Source: Allobogoriella deserti
GTDB taxonomy: Bacteria > Actinomycetota > Actinomycetes > Actinomycetales > Actinomycetaceae
Length of the DNA: 38,733 bases
NCBI RefSeq assembly: GCF_042680605.1
Contig: NZ_JBHUEE010000015.1
Coordinates: forward strand, 1 to 38,733
Direction of reading: 5' to 3'
In this document: one piece after another, positions 16,198 through 25,228 of the stretch
How positions within the stretch are numbered: the first letter of the stretch is position 1
How the letters are laid out: each line of letters opens with the position of its first letter
Program-made: the position numbers and the translations under genes
The notes under the pieces: model-generated
What the model was told of the DNA's origin: nothing
What the model saw: only the letters and a program-made list of their open reading frames with translations
Databases searched by the model: none

Positions 16198-18356
16198 GTT
16201 CCTCGACGATGCCGGCCGACACCGTCGCCCCCGGGCCCGAGCTGCGCCGACTCGCGGCGGCGCACGGGATCGCCACCGAGTTCACGGACTACACCGGCGA
16301 GGCTCGTCAGGTCTCCGCCGCAACCGTGCGTGCCGTCCTCGCGGCGCTCGGCGTGCCGGCCGACACCGACGAGGAGGTGGCGGCGGGCCTCGAGGCGGTC
16401 GAACTCGCTCCCTGGCAGGACGTGCTCCCGCCGTGCGTCGTCGCCCGGGCCGGCCGTGAGCGCAGCGTGCGGGTCCACGTGCCCGACGGCGCGACCGTCG
16501 AGGTGGCGGTCCAGCTCGCGGGCGGCGGTCGTCGCGACCTCGAGCACCGCCCGGACGACACCCCGCCGCGCTACGTCGATGGCGTCCGGACCGGCCGGGC
16601 GAGCGTGGCACTGCCGCCGGATCTGCCGGTGGGCTGGCACGAACTCGTCGCCACCGTCGACGGCGCCGAGGCGGCCCGCGCCCCCCTCGCCGTCGCCCCG
16701 GACAAGCTGGCCGACCCGCCCGTGGCGACCGGCCGCGGCTGGGGATTCATGGCCCAGCTCTACTCCGTCCGGTCGGATCACTCGTGGGGCATCGGGGACC
16801 TCGCCGACCTCACCGAACTCGCGGGCCACTTCGGCGACCTGGGCGCCGACTTCCTCCTCATCAACCCGCTGCACGCCGCCGAGCCGACCGCGCCGATGAC
16901 GCCGTCGCCGTACCTGCCCGTGACCCGGCGCTTCGTCAACCCGATCTACATCCGGCCCGAGGAGATCCGCGAGGCCGCCTACCTCACCGGGCCGCAGCGT
17001 GCCCTCGTGGACTGGGCCGGCGAGGAGGTACGCGCCACCAACCGCGCGAACACCCCGATCGACCGGGACGCCGTGTGGTCGGCCAAGCGGGAAGCCCTCG
17101 GCGTCGTCTACGACGCCCCACGTAGCCGCTCTCGCCGGCGTGCGCTGGAGCGGTTCCGTGCCGAGGAGGGGCAAGGTCTCGAGGACTTCGCGCTCTGGTG
17201 CGCGTTGCAGGAGAAGTACGCCGGGGCCGGCTTCCCGGACGAGCTGCGCAACGTCCGCTCGCCCTACGTCGCCCGTGAGCGGCGCGAGCTCGCCGACCGG
17301 ATCGACTTCTACGTGTGGCTGCAGTGGGTGGCCGACGAACAGCTCGCCGCCGCCCAGCGCGAGGCGCGCACCGCGGGCATGGGCCTGGGCGTGATGCACG
17401 ACCTCGCCGTCGGCGTCCATCCCGGTGGCGCTGACACCTGGACCGCGCCGGAGGTCTTCGCGCACGGCATCGGCGTCGGCGCGCCGCCGGACATGTACAA
17501 CCAGCAGGGGCAGAACTGGTCCCAGCCCCCGTGGCGTCCGGACGCCCTGGCCCGCTCCGCGTACGAGCCGCTGCGGCAGATGGTCCGCACCGCGGTCCGC
17601 CATGCCGGCGCCATCCGCATCGACCACGTCATGGGGCTTTTCCGGTTGTGGTGGATCCCGGACGGCATGGGCGCCGACGAGGGCACCTACGTGAGCTACG
17701 ACCACGAGGCCATGGTCGGGGTGGTGCTGCTCGAGGCCGCGCGAGCCGGTGCCACCGTCATCGGTGAGGATCTCGGCACGGTCGAACCGTGGGTGCGCGA
17801 GTACCTGGCCGAGCGTGGCGTCCTGGGAACCTCGGTGCTGTGGTTCGAGAAGGACGCCGAGGACCGGCCGCTCCCTCCCGGCAGCTACCGTCGCGGCGTC
17901 CTGGCCACGGTCAACACCCACGACCTGCCGCCGGTCGCCGGCTACCTGGCGGAGGAGCACGTGGACATCCGCCGCCGGCTCGGCCTGCTCACCCATCCCG
18001 TCGAGGAGGTCCGCGAGCAGGCACGCCGCGAACGTGAGCGGATGATCGCCAGGCTCCGCGAGGAGGGCGTGCTGCCCGAAGACCCGACCGAACGCGAGCT
18101 CGTCGAGGCGCTGCATGTCTATCTCGTCCGCACTCCCGCCGTCCTCGTGGGCGTCTCGCTGACGGATGCGGTGGGTGAGCGCCGTGCCCAGAACCAACCC
18201 GGCACGGACACCGAGTACCCGAACTGGAAACTGCCGCTGGCGGACGGCGCCGAGCAGGTCGTGATGGTCGAGGACCTGCCCGATTCGCCGCGGCTGACGT
18301 CACTGGTGCGCGCCGTCCGGGGCGCCTTCGGCCCGGACGACCGCCTGCCCGGCTGA
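16194..18356 (+). CDS. malQ: 4-alpha-glucanotransferase (amylomaltase, GH77)
   Basis: A 720-residue enzyme that transfers maltosyl or longer glucan units between alpha-1,4 chains, releasing glucose in maltodextrin use. The N-terminal 150-180 residues form the extra domain found in actinobacterial MalQ. The GH77 core has AIRIDHVMG with nucleophile D477, GEDLG with acid/base E525 and NTHDLP with D577; WGIGDLADL and the LINPLHA block precede them. The GTG start overlaps the EIIB stop (GTGA). Translational coupling of a PTS EIIB to malQ suggests glucose or maltodextrin supply, or simply shared control of carbon entry. Confidence 0.95.
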   Translation: MSSSTMPADTVAPGPELRRLAAAHGIATEFTDYTGEARQVSAATVRAVLAALGVPADTDEEVAAGLEAVELAPWQDVLPPCVVARAGRERSVRVHVPDGATVEVAVQLAGGGRRDLEHRPDDTPPRYVDGVRTGRASVALPPDLPVGWHELVATVDGAEAARAPLAVAPDKLADPPVATGRGWGFMAQLYSVRSDHSWGIGDLADLTELAGHFGDLGADFLLINPLHAAEPTAPMTPSPYLPVTRRFVNPIYIRPEEIREAAYLTGPQRALVDWAGEEVRATNRANTPIDRDAVWSAKREALGVVYDAPRSRSRRRALERFRAEEGQGLEDFALWCALQEKYAGAGFPDELRNVRSPYVARERRELADRIDFYVWLQWVADEQLAAAQREARTAGMGLGVMHDLAVGVHPGGADTWTAPEVFAHGIGVGAPPDMYNQQGQNWSQPPWRPDALARSAYEPLRQMVRTAVRHAGAIRIDHVMGLFRLWWIPDGMGADEGTYVSYDHEAMVGVVLLEAARAGATVIGEDLGTVEPWVREYLAERGVLGTSVLWFEKDAEDRPLPPGSYRRGVLATVNTHDLPPVAGYLAEEHVDIRRRLGLLTHPVEEVREQARRERERMIARLREEGVLPEDPTERELVEALHVYLVRTPAVLVGVSLTDAVGERRAQNQPGTDTEYPNWKLPLADGAEQVVMVEDLPDSPRLTSLVRAVRGAFGPDDRLPG

Positions 18357-18407
18357 CCCGCCGCGTGCTCCGGTCCCCGGCAGGCTCCGCCCGGCAGAAG
18401 GGCCGGC

Positions 18408-19667
18408 TCAGACCGTCGCCGACGGCGTCGGCATGGTGCCGGTGTCCTCGCGCCCGGGGGTGCGCAGGTCGAACCGCCTGATCGCGAACGAGAACACGAG
18501 GTAGTACACGGCCGCGTACCCCAGCCCGATCGGGATCAGCAGCAGTGGACGGTCGGCGAGGCCGAAGTTCAGCACGTAGTCGATCGCTCCGGCCGAGAAG
18601 AAGAACCCGTCCCGGATCTCGAGCGCGTTGACCAGCGCGAGGGCCGAGCCGGTCAGCACCGCGTGCACCACGTACAGCGGGTAGGCGACGTAGGCGAACG
18701 CGTACTCGAGCGGTTCGGTGATCCCGGTGAGGAACGACGTGAACGCGACCGAGAGCATCATTCCGCCCGTGACCTTGCGGCGCTCGGGCAGCGCGTGCCG
18801 CCAGATGGCCATGGCAGCGGCCGGCAGCGCGAACATCATGATCGGGAAGAATCCGGTCATGAAGGTCCCCGCCGTCGGATCGCCGGCGAGGAACCGCCAC
18901 ACGTCCCCGTGCGCCACCTCGCCCGTCCCCTGATTGGTGTAACTGCCGAACTGGTACCACGGCTGGTTGTTGAGGAGGTGATGCAGCCCCAGCGGGATGA
19001 GCAGGCGGTTGACGGTGCCGAAGACGAAGCCGCCGACGACGGCGTTGCCCGGGTCGGTCACCCAGTCACCGAAGCCGCCGATGACGTAGTCGAAGGCCGG
19101 GTAGACGAGCGCCGACAGGACGGCGAGGACCACCCCGGCCGCCGCGGTGAGGATGGGCACCAGTCGCCGGCCGCCGAAGAAGGCCAGGTACGGCGGAAGC
19201 TTGGTCCGGTAGAACCGTTGCCACAGCAGCGCGGAGACGATTCCGAGGACGATTCCGCCGAGCACGCCGTAGTCGATCGTCTCCTCGCCCTCGGCGCCGG
19301 CGCCGAAGTACGGCGCCAGCACCTCGAGCACGCCGGTGAAGGTCAGGTAGGAGACAACTGCCGCCAGCGCCGTGGACCCGTCCGCCTTGCGGGCGTAGCC
19401 GATCGAGACACCCAGCGCGAACAGCAGGGGCAGATTGTCGAAGACCGCCGTGCCGGCGGCCGAGAAGATGTCCGCGACCGGCTGTACCCACCGCATCCCG
19501 TTCCAACTCGCCACGCCCTGGTCGCCGAGAATGTCCTCGTATCCGAGTCGCAGCAGCATGCCGGCGGCGGGCAGCACCGCGATCGGCAGCATGAGCGACC
19601 GGCCGATCCGCTGCAGCTGTGCGAAGCCGGGAATCGGCCTGGCGGACGCAGCGGTGGTCGAGGTCAT
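18408..19667 (-). CDS. PTS EIIC permease, glucose/N-acetylglucosamine family
   Basis: A 419-residue integral membrane transport domain, with no EIIB or EIIA attached. It opens with FAQLQRIGRSLMLPIAVLPA, the standard start of the family, has about ten hydrophobic segments, and has the sugar-binding GITEPLE motif near 315-322. HHLLNNQPWYQ is in the central cytoplasmic loop. The family includes glucose, GlcNAc and maltose carriers; the neighbouring MurNAc cluster favours an amino sugar and malQ favours glucose, so the substrate is open. The ATG at 19667 has a GGAG site. It diverges from the EIIB-EIIA genes through a 175-bp region with mirror-image TTGACA boxes. Confidence 0.93.
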   Translation of the reverse strand: MTSTTAASARPIPGFAQLQRIGRSLMLPIAVLPAAGMLLRLGYEDILGDQGVASWNGMRWVQPVADIFSAAGTAVFDNLPLLFALGVSIGYARKADGSTALAAVVSYLTFTGVLEVLAPYFGAGAEGEETIDYGVLGGIVLGIVSALLWQRFYRTKLPPYLAFFGGRRLVPILTAAAGVVLAVLSALVYPAFDYVIGGFGDWVTDPGNAVVGGFVFGTVNRLLIPLGLHHLLNNQPWYQFGSYTNQGTGEVAHGDVWRFLAGDPTAGTFMTGFFPIMMFALPAAAMAIWRHALPERRKVTGGMMLSVAFTSFLTGITEPLEYAFAYVAYPLYVVHAVLTGSALALVNALEIRDGFFFSAGAIDYVLNFGLADRPLLLIPIGLGYAAVYYLVFSFAIRRFDLRTPGREDTGTMPTPSATV

Positions 19668-19726
19668 GGCGGAGGCTCCGGGACGGCGACGGTGGGCCAG
19701 TGCAGCGAATCGCCACCGCTCGCGCC

Positions 19727-19777
19727 TGTCAAGGCGCCCGGCCGCGGCTTGACACCCGGGTCGCCGCGGGGTCAGAT
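19727..19777. promoter_or_regulatory. Divergent EIIC / EIIB-EIIA promoter region with mirrored -35 boxes
   Basis: TGTCAAG (19727-19733) and CTTGACA (19748-19754) are a perfect inverted repeat 14 bp apart. Each contains a perfect TTGACA -35 pointing outward. For the plus strand, TCAGAT follows at 17 bp (19772-19777). For the minus strand the best -10 is weak (TTCGCT, 19709-19704). The shared symmetry means one factor bound here could control both directions. Confidence 0.5.
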
Positions 19778-19842
19778 CGAGGCGGGCGCAGGCGCCCGAG
19801 AAAGGACGGGCCTCAGCGCCCGCGGAGCAACGGGAGCGGGAC

Positions 19843-20073
19843 ATGAGTCAGGCCGAGCAGATTCTCCAGGCCCTCGGCGGCGAGACCAACGTGCGGGACC
19901 TCGAGGCGTGCATCACGCGGCTACGGGTCGAGGTCGACGACCCCGGCAAGGTCGACGAGCCGGGCCTGCGGGCCGCCGGAGCGTTCGGCGTCGTCGTCCA
20001 GGGCGAGGCGGTCCAGGTCGTCGTCGGCCCGCAGGCCGACACCATCGCCGAGGACATCGAGGACCTGCGTTGA
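19843..20073 (+). CDS. Free-standing PTS EIIB domain, copy 2
   Basis: A 76-residue EIIB with the phospho-Cys in EACITRLRVEV (residue 23), GAFGVV and VVGPQAD. About 62 percent identical to copy 1 by hand count, differing mainly in residues 17-22 and the C-terminal half. Its ATG follows a GGGAG site. It overlaps the EIIA start (TTGA at 20070-20073). It is probably the partner of the divergent EIIC and of the EIIA that follows. Confidence 0.93.
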   Translation: MSQAEQILQALGGETNVRDLEACITRLRVEVDDPGKVDEPGLRAAGAFGVVVQGEAVQVVVGPQADTIAEDIEDLR

Positions 20074-20528
20074 GTCTGCGCGTGCTCGCGCCGGTCACTG
20101 GCTCGGCCGTCGCCCTGACCGACGTCCCCGACCCGGTCTTCGCCGAGGCCATGGTCGGGCCTGGGATCGCCGTCGACCCGGGGCGGGCCGCGCAGGCACA
20201 GGTGCGGGCGCCGGTGACCGGGACGGTCGCCAAGCTGCATCCGCACGCCCTGATCGTCCTGGCCGACGGCGGCCGCGGCGTGCTCGTCCACCTCGGCATC
20301 GACACGGTCGAACTCGACGGCGCGGGGTTCACGCTGCACGTCAGCGAGCAGGACGCGGTCACGGCCGGTGACGTCCTGGTCACCTTCTCGCCGTCGTCCG
20401 TCGCCGACGGCGGGCGCAGCCCCCTGACCCCGGTGGTGGCCCTCGACGCCGCCGCCGACGCCCTGACCGTCGCGGTCCGGCCCGGTGACCAGGTCACCGC
20501 CGGGGAGGAGCTCTTCACGTGGACCTGA
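20070..20528 (+). CDS. PTS EIIA domain, glucose family (Crr-like)
   Basis: A 152-residue single EIIA domain. H59 in HPHALIVL and H74 in VLVHLGIDTVEL match E. coli IIA-Glc H75 and H90; the latter is phosphorylated by HPr. V-x-APVTG repeats and the C-terminal VRPGDQVTAGEELF strand are typical. The start is either TTG at 20070, overlapping the EIIB stop, or GTG at 20082; coupling favours the TTG. It overlaps the HAD gene by 10 bp at its end. IIA-Glc-type proteins also regulate other transporters in other bacteria, so a regulatory role is possible. Confidence 0.92.
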   Translation: MSLRVLAPVTGSAVALTDVPDPVFAEAMVGPGIAVDPGRAAQAQVRAPVTGTVAKLHPHALIVLADGGRGVLVHLGIDTVELDGAGFTLHVSEQDAVTAGDVLVTFSPSSVADGGRSPLTPVVALDAAADALTVAVRPGDQVTAGEELFTWT

Positions 20529-21217
20529 CCGCCGCAGAGCTCGTGGGCGCGCGGCTACGCCGACACGGCGCCGGGGTGCTGCTCGACCTCGACGGGACAC
20601 TCGTGGACTCCGAACCGACCAACCGCGCCGCCTTCGCCACCTACTTCGCCCGCCGCGGCTGGGACGTGCCGCATGAGACGCTGATGCGCTTCGCCGGCCG
20701 GCGCGGGACCGAGGTCCTCGCCGAACTCGACGGCCCCTGGGCCGGGGAGGATCCCGTCACGCTCGCGGACGAGATCGTCGCCTGCCTCGACCCCGAGGCC
20801 ACCCCACCGGTGCCCGTGCCCGGTGCCGCCGATGCCGTGGCCGCCTGGCGTCGTGCCGGGGTGCCGATCAGCCTGGTGACCTCCGCGCGCCATGACTGGG
20901 CGGTGGAGGCCCTGGAGATGCTCGGCGTCGCCGACCTCGGGCTCGCCATGGTCACCGCCGAGTCCGTCGCCGTCGGCAAACCCGATCCCGAACCCTTCCT
21001 CCGCGGCGCGGACGCGCTCGGACTCGACCCGGCCGACTGCCTCGCCTTCGAGGACACCCCGGCCGGCCTGGCCGCCGCCCTCGGCGCCGGCGTGGGCCTC
21101 GTGGTGGGCGTACGCACCTCGCACCCCGACGCGGTCCTGCGCGAGGCGGGGGCGCATGCCAGCGTCCCGGACATGACCGCCCTGGTCCCGGCCGTCAGTG
21201 GCGAAGCACGCACCTGA
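20519..21217 (+). CDS. HAD-superfamily sugar-phosphate phosphatase/phosphomutase-like
   Basis: A 232-residue class I HAD hydrolase of the beta-phosphoglucomutase/GPH type. DLDGTLVDSEP has nucleophile D23 and acid/base D25. The helical cap spans about 30-95. Motif II is LVTSAR, motif III the Lys in VGKPDPEPF, and motif IV is FEDTPAG. D25 and the cap type are compatible with a phosphatase on small sugar phosphates. The GTG start lies inside the EIIA 3' end, so it is part of the EIIB-EIIA operon. Relief of toxic sugar-phosphate build-up is a plausible role; the substrate is unproven. Confidence 0.87.
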   Translation: MDLTAAELVGARLRRHGAGVLLDLDGTLVDSEPTNRAAFATYFARRGWDVPHETLMRFAGRRGTEVLAELDGPWAGEDPVTLADEIVACLDPEATPPVPVPGAADAVAAWRRAGVPISLVTSARHDWAVEALEMLGVADLGLAMVTAESVAVGKPDPEPFLRGADALGLDPADCLAFEDTPAGLAAALGAGVGLVVGVRTSHPDAVLREAGAHASVPDMTALVPAVSGEART

Positions 21218-21246
21218 CGCCCCTGCTGCCCGAGGCGCGTGAGACC

Positions 21247-21252
21247 TACGAT
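21247..21252 (+). promoter_or_regulatory. Candidate -10 box for leaderless rlmN transcript
   Basis: TACGAT, then six bases, then GTG at 21259. No Shine-Dalgarno is seen between them. The spacing places the transcription start on the GTG. Confidence 0.4.
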
Positions 21253-21258
21253 GGCTGG

Positions 21259-22449
21259 GTGCCGACCGAGACCCGACCCCAGGTTCGCCCCGCCACCGAG
21301 GGCTGGCAGCAGCAGACCGACGCCGACGGGCGGCCCCTGCTGCAGTTTGCCGCGCCGCGGCGCGGCAAGCCGCCGGTGCACTGGGCCGACCTGAGTGTCA
21401 CCGAGCGCCAGGACAAGGTCGCCGAGCTGGGACTGCCGCGGTTCCGGGCCACGCAGCTCTCCACGCACTACTTCGCCCACCACACCAGCGACCCGGCTGC
21501 TATGACCGACCTGCCGGCGGCCGGCCGGGAGGAGCTGGTGGCCGGCCTCATGCCGCCCCTGCTCACGGAGGTGCGCCGGCTGACCACCGACGACGGCGCC
21601 ACGGTGAAGTTCCTGTGGAAGCTGCACGACGGGGCGCTGGTCGAGTCGGTCCTCATGCGCTACCCGGGCCGCGTGACATTGTGCGTGTCCTCCCAGGCGG
21701 GGTGCGGGATGAACTGTCCGTTCTGCGCCACCGGGCAGAACGGTCTGACCCGCAACATGTCGGCAGCGGAGATCGTCGACCAGGTCGTGGCCGCCAACCG
21801 CGCCCTCAGGCGAGGCGAACTCGGCGGGAAGGGCGCGGACGACCACACACCGGACCGCGTCTCCAACATCGTCTTCATGGGGATGGGAGAGCCGCTGGCC
21901 AACTACAAGCGGCTCATCCAGGCGGTGCGCACCATGGTCGCCGACCAGCCGCACGGCCTGGGGATGTCGGCCCGCGGCATCACGGTCTCCACGGTCGGGC
22001 TCGTCCCGGCGATCACCAAGCTCACGGCCGAACGGATCCCGGTGACCTTTGCGCTGTCCCTGCACGCGCCGGACGACGAGCTGCGCGACGAGCTCATTCC
22101 GGTGAACTCGCGCTGGAAGGTCGACGAGGCGCTCGACGCCGCCCGCGCCTACTTCGACGCAACCGGCCGCCGGGTGTCCATCGAGTACGCCCTCATCAAG
22201 GATATGAACGACCACGCCTGGCGCGCCGACCTGCTGGCGCAGAAGCTCATCGCCCGTGGTCGCGGTTGGGTGCACGTCAACCCGATCCCGCTCAATCCGA
22301 CGCCCGGCTCGATCTGGACGGCCTCCGAGCCGGAGGTCACGGCGGAGTTCGTCCGGCGCCTGAACGCCGCCGGTATCCCCACCACCCTGCGCGACACCCG
22401 CGGCCAGGAGATCGACGGCGCCTGCGGCCAGCTGGCGGCGGCGGACTGA
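21259..22449 (+). CDS. rlmN: Dual-specificity 23S rRNA/tRNA adenine C2-methyltransferase
   Basis: A 396-residue radical-SAM enzyme that methylates C2 of A2503 in 23S rRNA and A37 in some tRNAs. The 4Fe-4S motif CGMNCPFC has Cys at 149, 153 and 156. GMGEPLANY is present, and the methyl-carrying Cys is C389 in the C-terminal DGACGQL block (equivalent to C355 in E. coli). The N-terminal helical domain has FRATQLS. The start is GTG, placed six bases after a TACGAT -10-like box, so it is probably leaderless. It follows the HAD gene by 41 bp but likely has its own promoter, and it converges with pepN 21 bp away. Confidence 0.96.
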   Translation: MPTETRPQVRPATEGWQQQTDADGRPLLQFAAPRRGKPPVHWADLSVTERQDKVAELGLPRFRATQLSTHYFAHHTSDPAAMTDLPAAGREELVAGLMPPLLTEVRRLTTDDGATVKFLWKLHDGALVESVLMRYPGRVTLCVSSQAGCGMNCPFCATGQNGLTRNMSAAEIVDQVVAANRALRRGELGGKGADDHTPDRVSNIVFMGMGEPLANYKRLIQAVRTMVADQPHGLGMSARGITVSTVGLVPAITKLTAERIPVTFALSLHAPDDELRDELIPVNSRWKVDEALDAARAYFDATGRRVSIEYALIKDMNDHAWRADLLAQKLIARGRGWVHVNPIPLNPTPGSIWTASEPEVTAEFVRRLNAAGIPTTLRDTRGQEIDGACGQLAAAD

Positions 22450-22470
22450 TCCCGAGCGGGCTCGGCGAGC

Positions 22471-25059
22471 TCACCGGCGATCTGCCGCCTGCGCCCGCAC
22501 GGCCCGCTCCGCGCCGTCGAGATTCTCCACCACGAGCCGGCGCAGCGCCGCCGGCGCCTCGGCGTGCGTCTCCAGCCACTGCCGGGTGGCGGCGACGACG
22601 TCGACACCGACCTCCTCGCTCAGCCCTGCCAGCCGGCCGGGGTACAGCCCGACGACGATGTTCTGTGCCATCTCGTTGGTGCGCTCGGCCCAGATGTCCT
22701 CGATGACGTCGAAGTAGCGCTCGACGAACGGAGCCAGGAGGCGGCGATCGTGAACGTGGGTGAAGCCGGCGATGACGTTCGACTGGACGGCGTTCGGCAG
22801 CGTGTCGCACTCGACGACGTCGGACCACGCCGTCTGCTTCTTCGCAGCCGTCGGCACCATCGCCCGCGCCCGAGCGGCCTGCTGCTGGCCCGTGGCCGTG
22901 TTGTCCCGCTCGAGCTCGGCGGCGATCTCATCCTCCCCGGCACGGCCACCGGCGACCAGGCCCTGCAGCAGGGTCCACCGCAGGTCGGTGTCGACGGCGA
23001 GGCCGGCGAGACCATGCACCTCCCCGCCGTCGCGCAGCACCCCGCTGAGCACGTCGAGGTGCTCGCCGGAACGGACGTGTGCCGCCAGCGAGCGCAGCAG
23101 CTGCAGCTGGGTGTCGGACCCGGGCGCGGCGGCACGAGCCAGCTCGAGCAGGCGGCCGGTGACCTGTGCGGCGACGTCCTCGCGTGCCTGGGGCGCGACG
23201 TAAGACTCCAGCGCGGTGGCCACCTGCCGCAGCAGAACCATGACGACCGTCGAGTCCGACTCGGTGGCGACCGCGCGCAGCGCCAGGTCCAGGAACTGGC
23301 GGGCCGACCATTCGCCGTCGCGCGTCATGTCCCAGGCGGCGGTGAGCACCAGCGAACGGGGCAGTGAGTCGGCGAAACCGCCGAGGTGGTTCGTCGCGGT
23401 CGCGAGCGAGGTCTCGTCGAGCCGGATCTTGGCGTAGGCGAGGTCCTCGTCGTTGACCAGCACGAGGTCCGGCCTGCGGATGCCGACGAACTCGGCGACC
23501 TCCGTGCGCTCGCCACGGACGTCCAGCTCGGCGCGCACCGTCCGCTCGAGCCGGGCACTCTCGCCGTCCTGCTCCGCGTCGCCGACGATGTCGTAGCCCG
23601 AGACGACGAGCCGGTGCGGCCGCAGCGTCGGATGCTCGGCCGGTGCCTCCTGCCGGATCGCGAAGTCGGCGATCGTGCCGTCCTCGGCGAGGGTGATCTC
23701 CGGGCGCAGCAGCGTGACGCCCGCCTGCTCCAGCCAGAGCGCGGACCAGGCGGTGAGGTCGCGCCCGGAGGTGGCCTCGAGCTCGACGAGCAGGTCGCGA
23801 AGCTCGGTGTTGCGGTAGGCGTGCTTGGCGAAGTAACGCTGCACGCCCGTGAGGAACTCGTCCCGACCGACCCACGCGACGAGCTGCTTGAGCACCGAGG
23901 CCCCCTTGGCGTAGGTGATGCCGTCGAAGTTGACCTCGACGTCCTCGAGGTCGTCGATGGGCGCGACCACCGGGTGCGTGGAGGGGAGTTGATCCTGGTT
24001 GTAGGCCCAGGTCTTCTCCAGGGAGGAGAAGGTGGTCCAGGCGCTGCGCCACCGCGTGGCCTCGGCGGTGGCCAGGTGCGAGGCGTACTCGGCGAACGAC
24101 TCGTTGAGCCACAGGTCGTTCCACCACCGCATGGTGACGAGGTCGCCGAACCACATGTGCGCGAGCTCGTGCAGGATCGTCACCGCGCGCCGCTCCACCG
24201 TGGCCTGGGGGACCTTCGAGCGGAAGACGTAGTTCTCCAGGAACGTCACGGCTCCCGCGTTCTCCATCGCCCCGGCGTTGAACTCGGGGACGAAGAGCTG
24301 GTCGTACTTGGTGAACGGGTACGGCCGGTCGAACGCCTCCTCGTAGAAGGCGAACCCGGCGCGGGTGATCGCCATGATCTCCTCGGCGTCGAGATACTCG
24401 GCGAGGGAGGCGCGGCAGTACACCCCGAGCGGGATGGTGCGGCCATCGCGCGAGGTGAGTTCGCCGTGGACCCCGTGATACGGGCCGGCCACGATGGCCG
24501 TCAGGTAGGAGGAGATGATCTCGGTCGGGGCGAACCGCCAGGTGGTCGCGCCGTCGGCGGTCGTCGTCTCGGCGACGGGGGAGTTGGACACCACCGTCCA
24601 GTGCTCCGGCGCGGTCACGGTGAAGGTGTAGGAGGCCTTGAGGTCGGGCTGCTCGAAGACGGCGAAGACGCGGCGGGAGTCGGCGACCTCGAACTGAGAG
24701 TAGAGGTAGACCTCACCGTCGACCGGGTCGACGAACCGGTGCAGCCCCTCGCCGGTGTTCATGAACCGGCACGTCGCCTCGACGACCAGCTCGTTGTCGG
24801 CCGCGAGCCCGTCGAGACCGATCCGCGCGCCGTCGAACGCCGACGTCGGGACCTGTGCGCCGTTGAGCGTGATGCGGTGGACCGACTCGGCGAGGAGGTC
24901 GACGAATGTCGTGGCCCCTTCGGTGGCGGCGAATCGGATGGTCGTGGTGGAGCCGAAGGTCGTCTCGCCCCGGAGGTCGAGGACGACGTCGTACGTGGAC
25001 GTCGTGACGACGGCGGCGCGGTCGGCCGCCTCGCGGCGGGTGAGATTCTCTCCGGGCAT
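22471..25059 (-). CDS. pepN: Aminopeptidase N (M1 family zinc metallopeptidase)
   Basis: An 862-residue cytoplasmic M1 aminopeptidase that removes N-terminal residues from peptides. Exopeptidase motif GAMEN at 263-267; zinc site H297-E298-x-x-H301 with third ligand E320 (WLNESFAE). The C-terminal ERAP1-like helical domain fills about 500-862, the normal actinobacterial PepN layout (Rv2467 type). The ATG at 25059 has a strong GAGGAG; the frame continues 165 codons upstream without family similarity and is not used. A CACTAT element at 25122-25117 could be its -10. Confidence 0.95.
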   Translation of the reverse strand: MPGENLTRREAADRAAVVTTSTYDVVLDLRGETTFGSTTTIRFAATEGATTFVDLLAESVHRITLNGAQVPTSAFDGARIGLDGLAADNELVVEATCRFMNTGEGLHRFVDPVDGEVYLYSQFEVADSRRVFAVFEQPDLKASYTFTVTAPEHWTVVSNSPVAETTTADGATTWRFAPTEIISSYLTAIVAGPYHGVHGELTSRDGRTIPLGVYCRASLAEYLDAEEIMAITRAGFAFYEEAFDRPYPFTKYDQLFVPEFNAGAMENAGAVTFLENYVFRSKVPQATVERRAVTILHELAHMWFGDLVTMRWWNDLWLNESFAEYASHLATAEATRWRSAWTTFSSLEKTWAYNQDQLPSTHPVVAPIDDLEDVEVNFDGITYAKGASVLKQLVAWVGRDEFLTGVQRYFAKHAYRNTELRDLLVELEATSGRDLTAWSALWLEQAGVTLLRPEITLAEDGTIADFAIRQEAPAEHPTLRPHRLVVSGYDIVGDAEQDGESARLERTVRAELDVRGERTEVAEFVGIRRPDLVLVNDEDLAYAKIRLDETSLATATNHLGGFADSLPRSLVLTAAWDMTRDGEWSARQFLDLALRAVATESDSTVVMVLLRQVATALESYVAPQAREDVAAQVTGRLLELARAAAPGSDTQLQLLRSLAAHVRSGEHLDVLSGVLRDGGEVHGLAGLAVDTDLRWTLLQGLVAGGRAGEDEIAAELERDNTATGQQQAARARAMVPTAAKKQTAWSDVVECDTLPNAVQSNVIAGFTHVHDRRLLAPFVERYFDVIEDIWAERTNEMAQNIVVGLYPGRLAGLSEEVGVDVVAATRQWLETHAEAPAALRRLVVENLDGAERAVRAQAADRR

Positions 25060-25228
25060 GACTCTCCTCGAACGACGGGGACACGGTCCGCCGGGGCGCA
25101 CAGACCGCTGCCGCCGATAGTGCCACTCCGGGCGCGCCACCGACGAACGCAATGAACCAGGTTGCGGGCCGGCCCGTCCGGCGAAAGCCTGACAGCGAGC
25201 GAACGTCCGTACGTCAGGAGGTACCGGC

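Noticed and set aside
15963..18197. 744-codon open frame on the minus strand opposite malQ
   Set aside because: Its residues mirror malQ codon positions, show no domain, and malQ has complete GH77 motifs. It is a high-GC shadow frame.
20641..22275. 544-codon open frame opposite the HAD and rlmN genes
   Set aside because: Spans two clear genes on the other strand and has no recognisable domain.
23386..25155. 589-codon open frame opposite pepN
   Set aside because: Shadow of pepN, which carries intact GAMEN and HExxH motifs.
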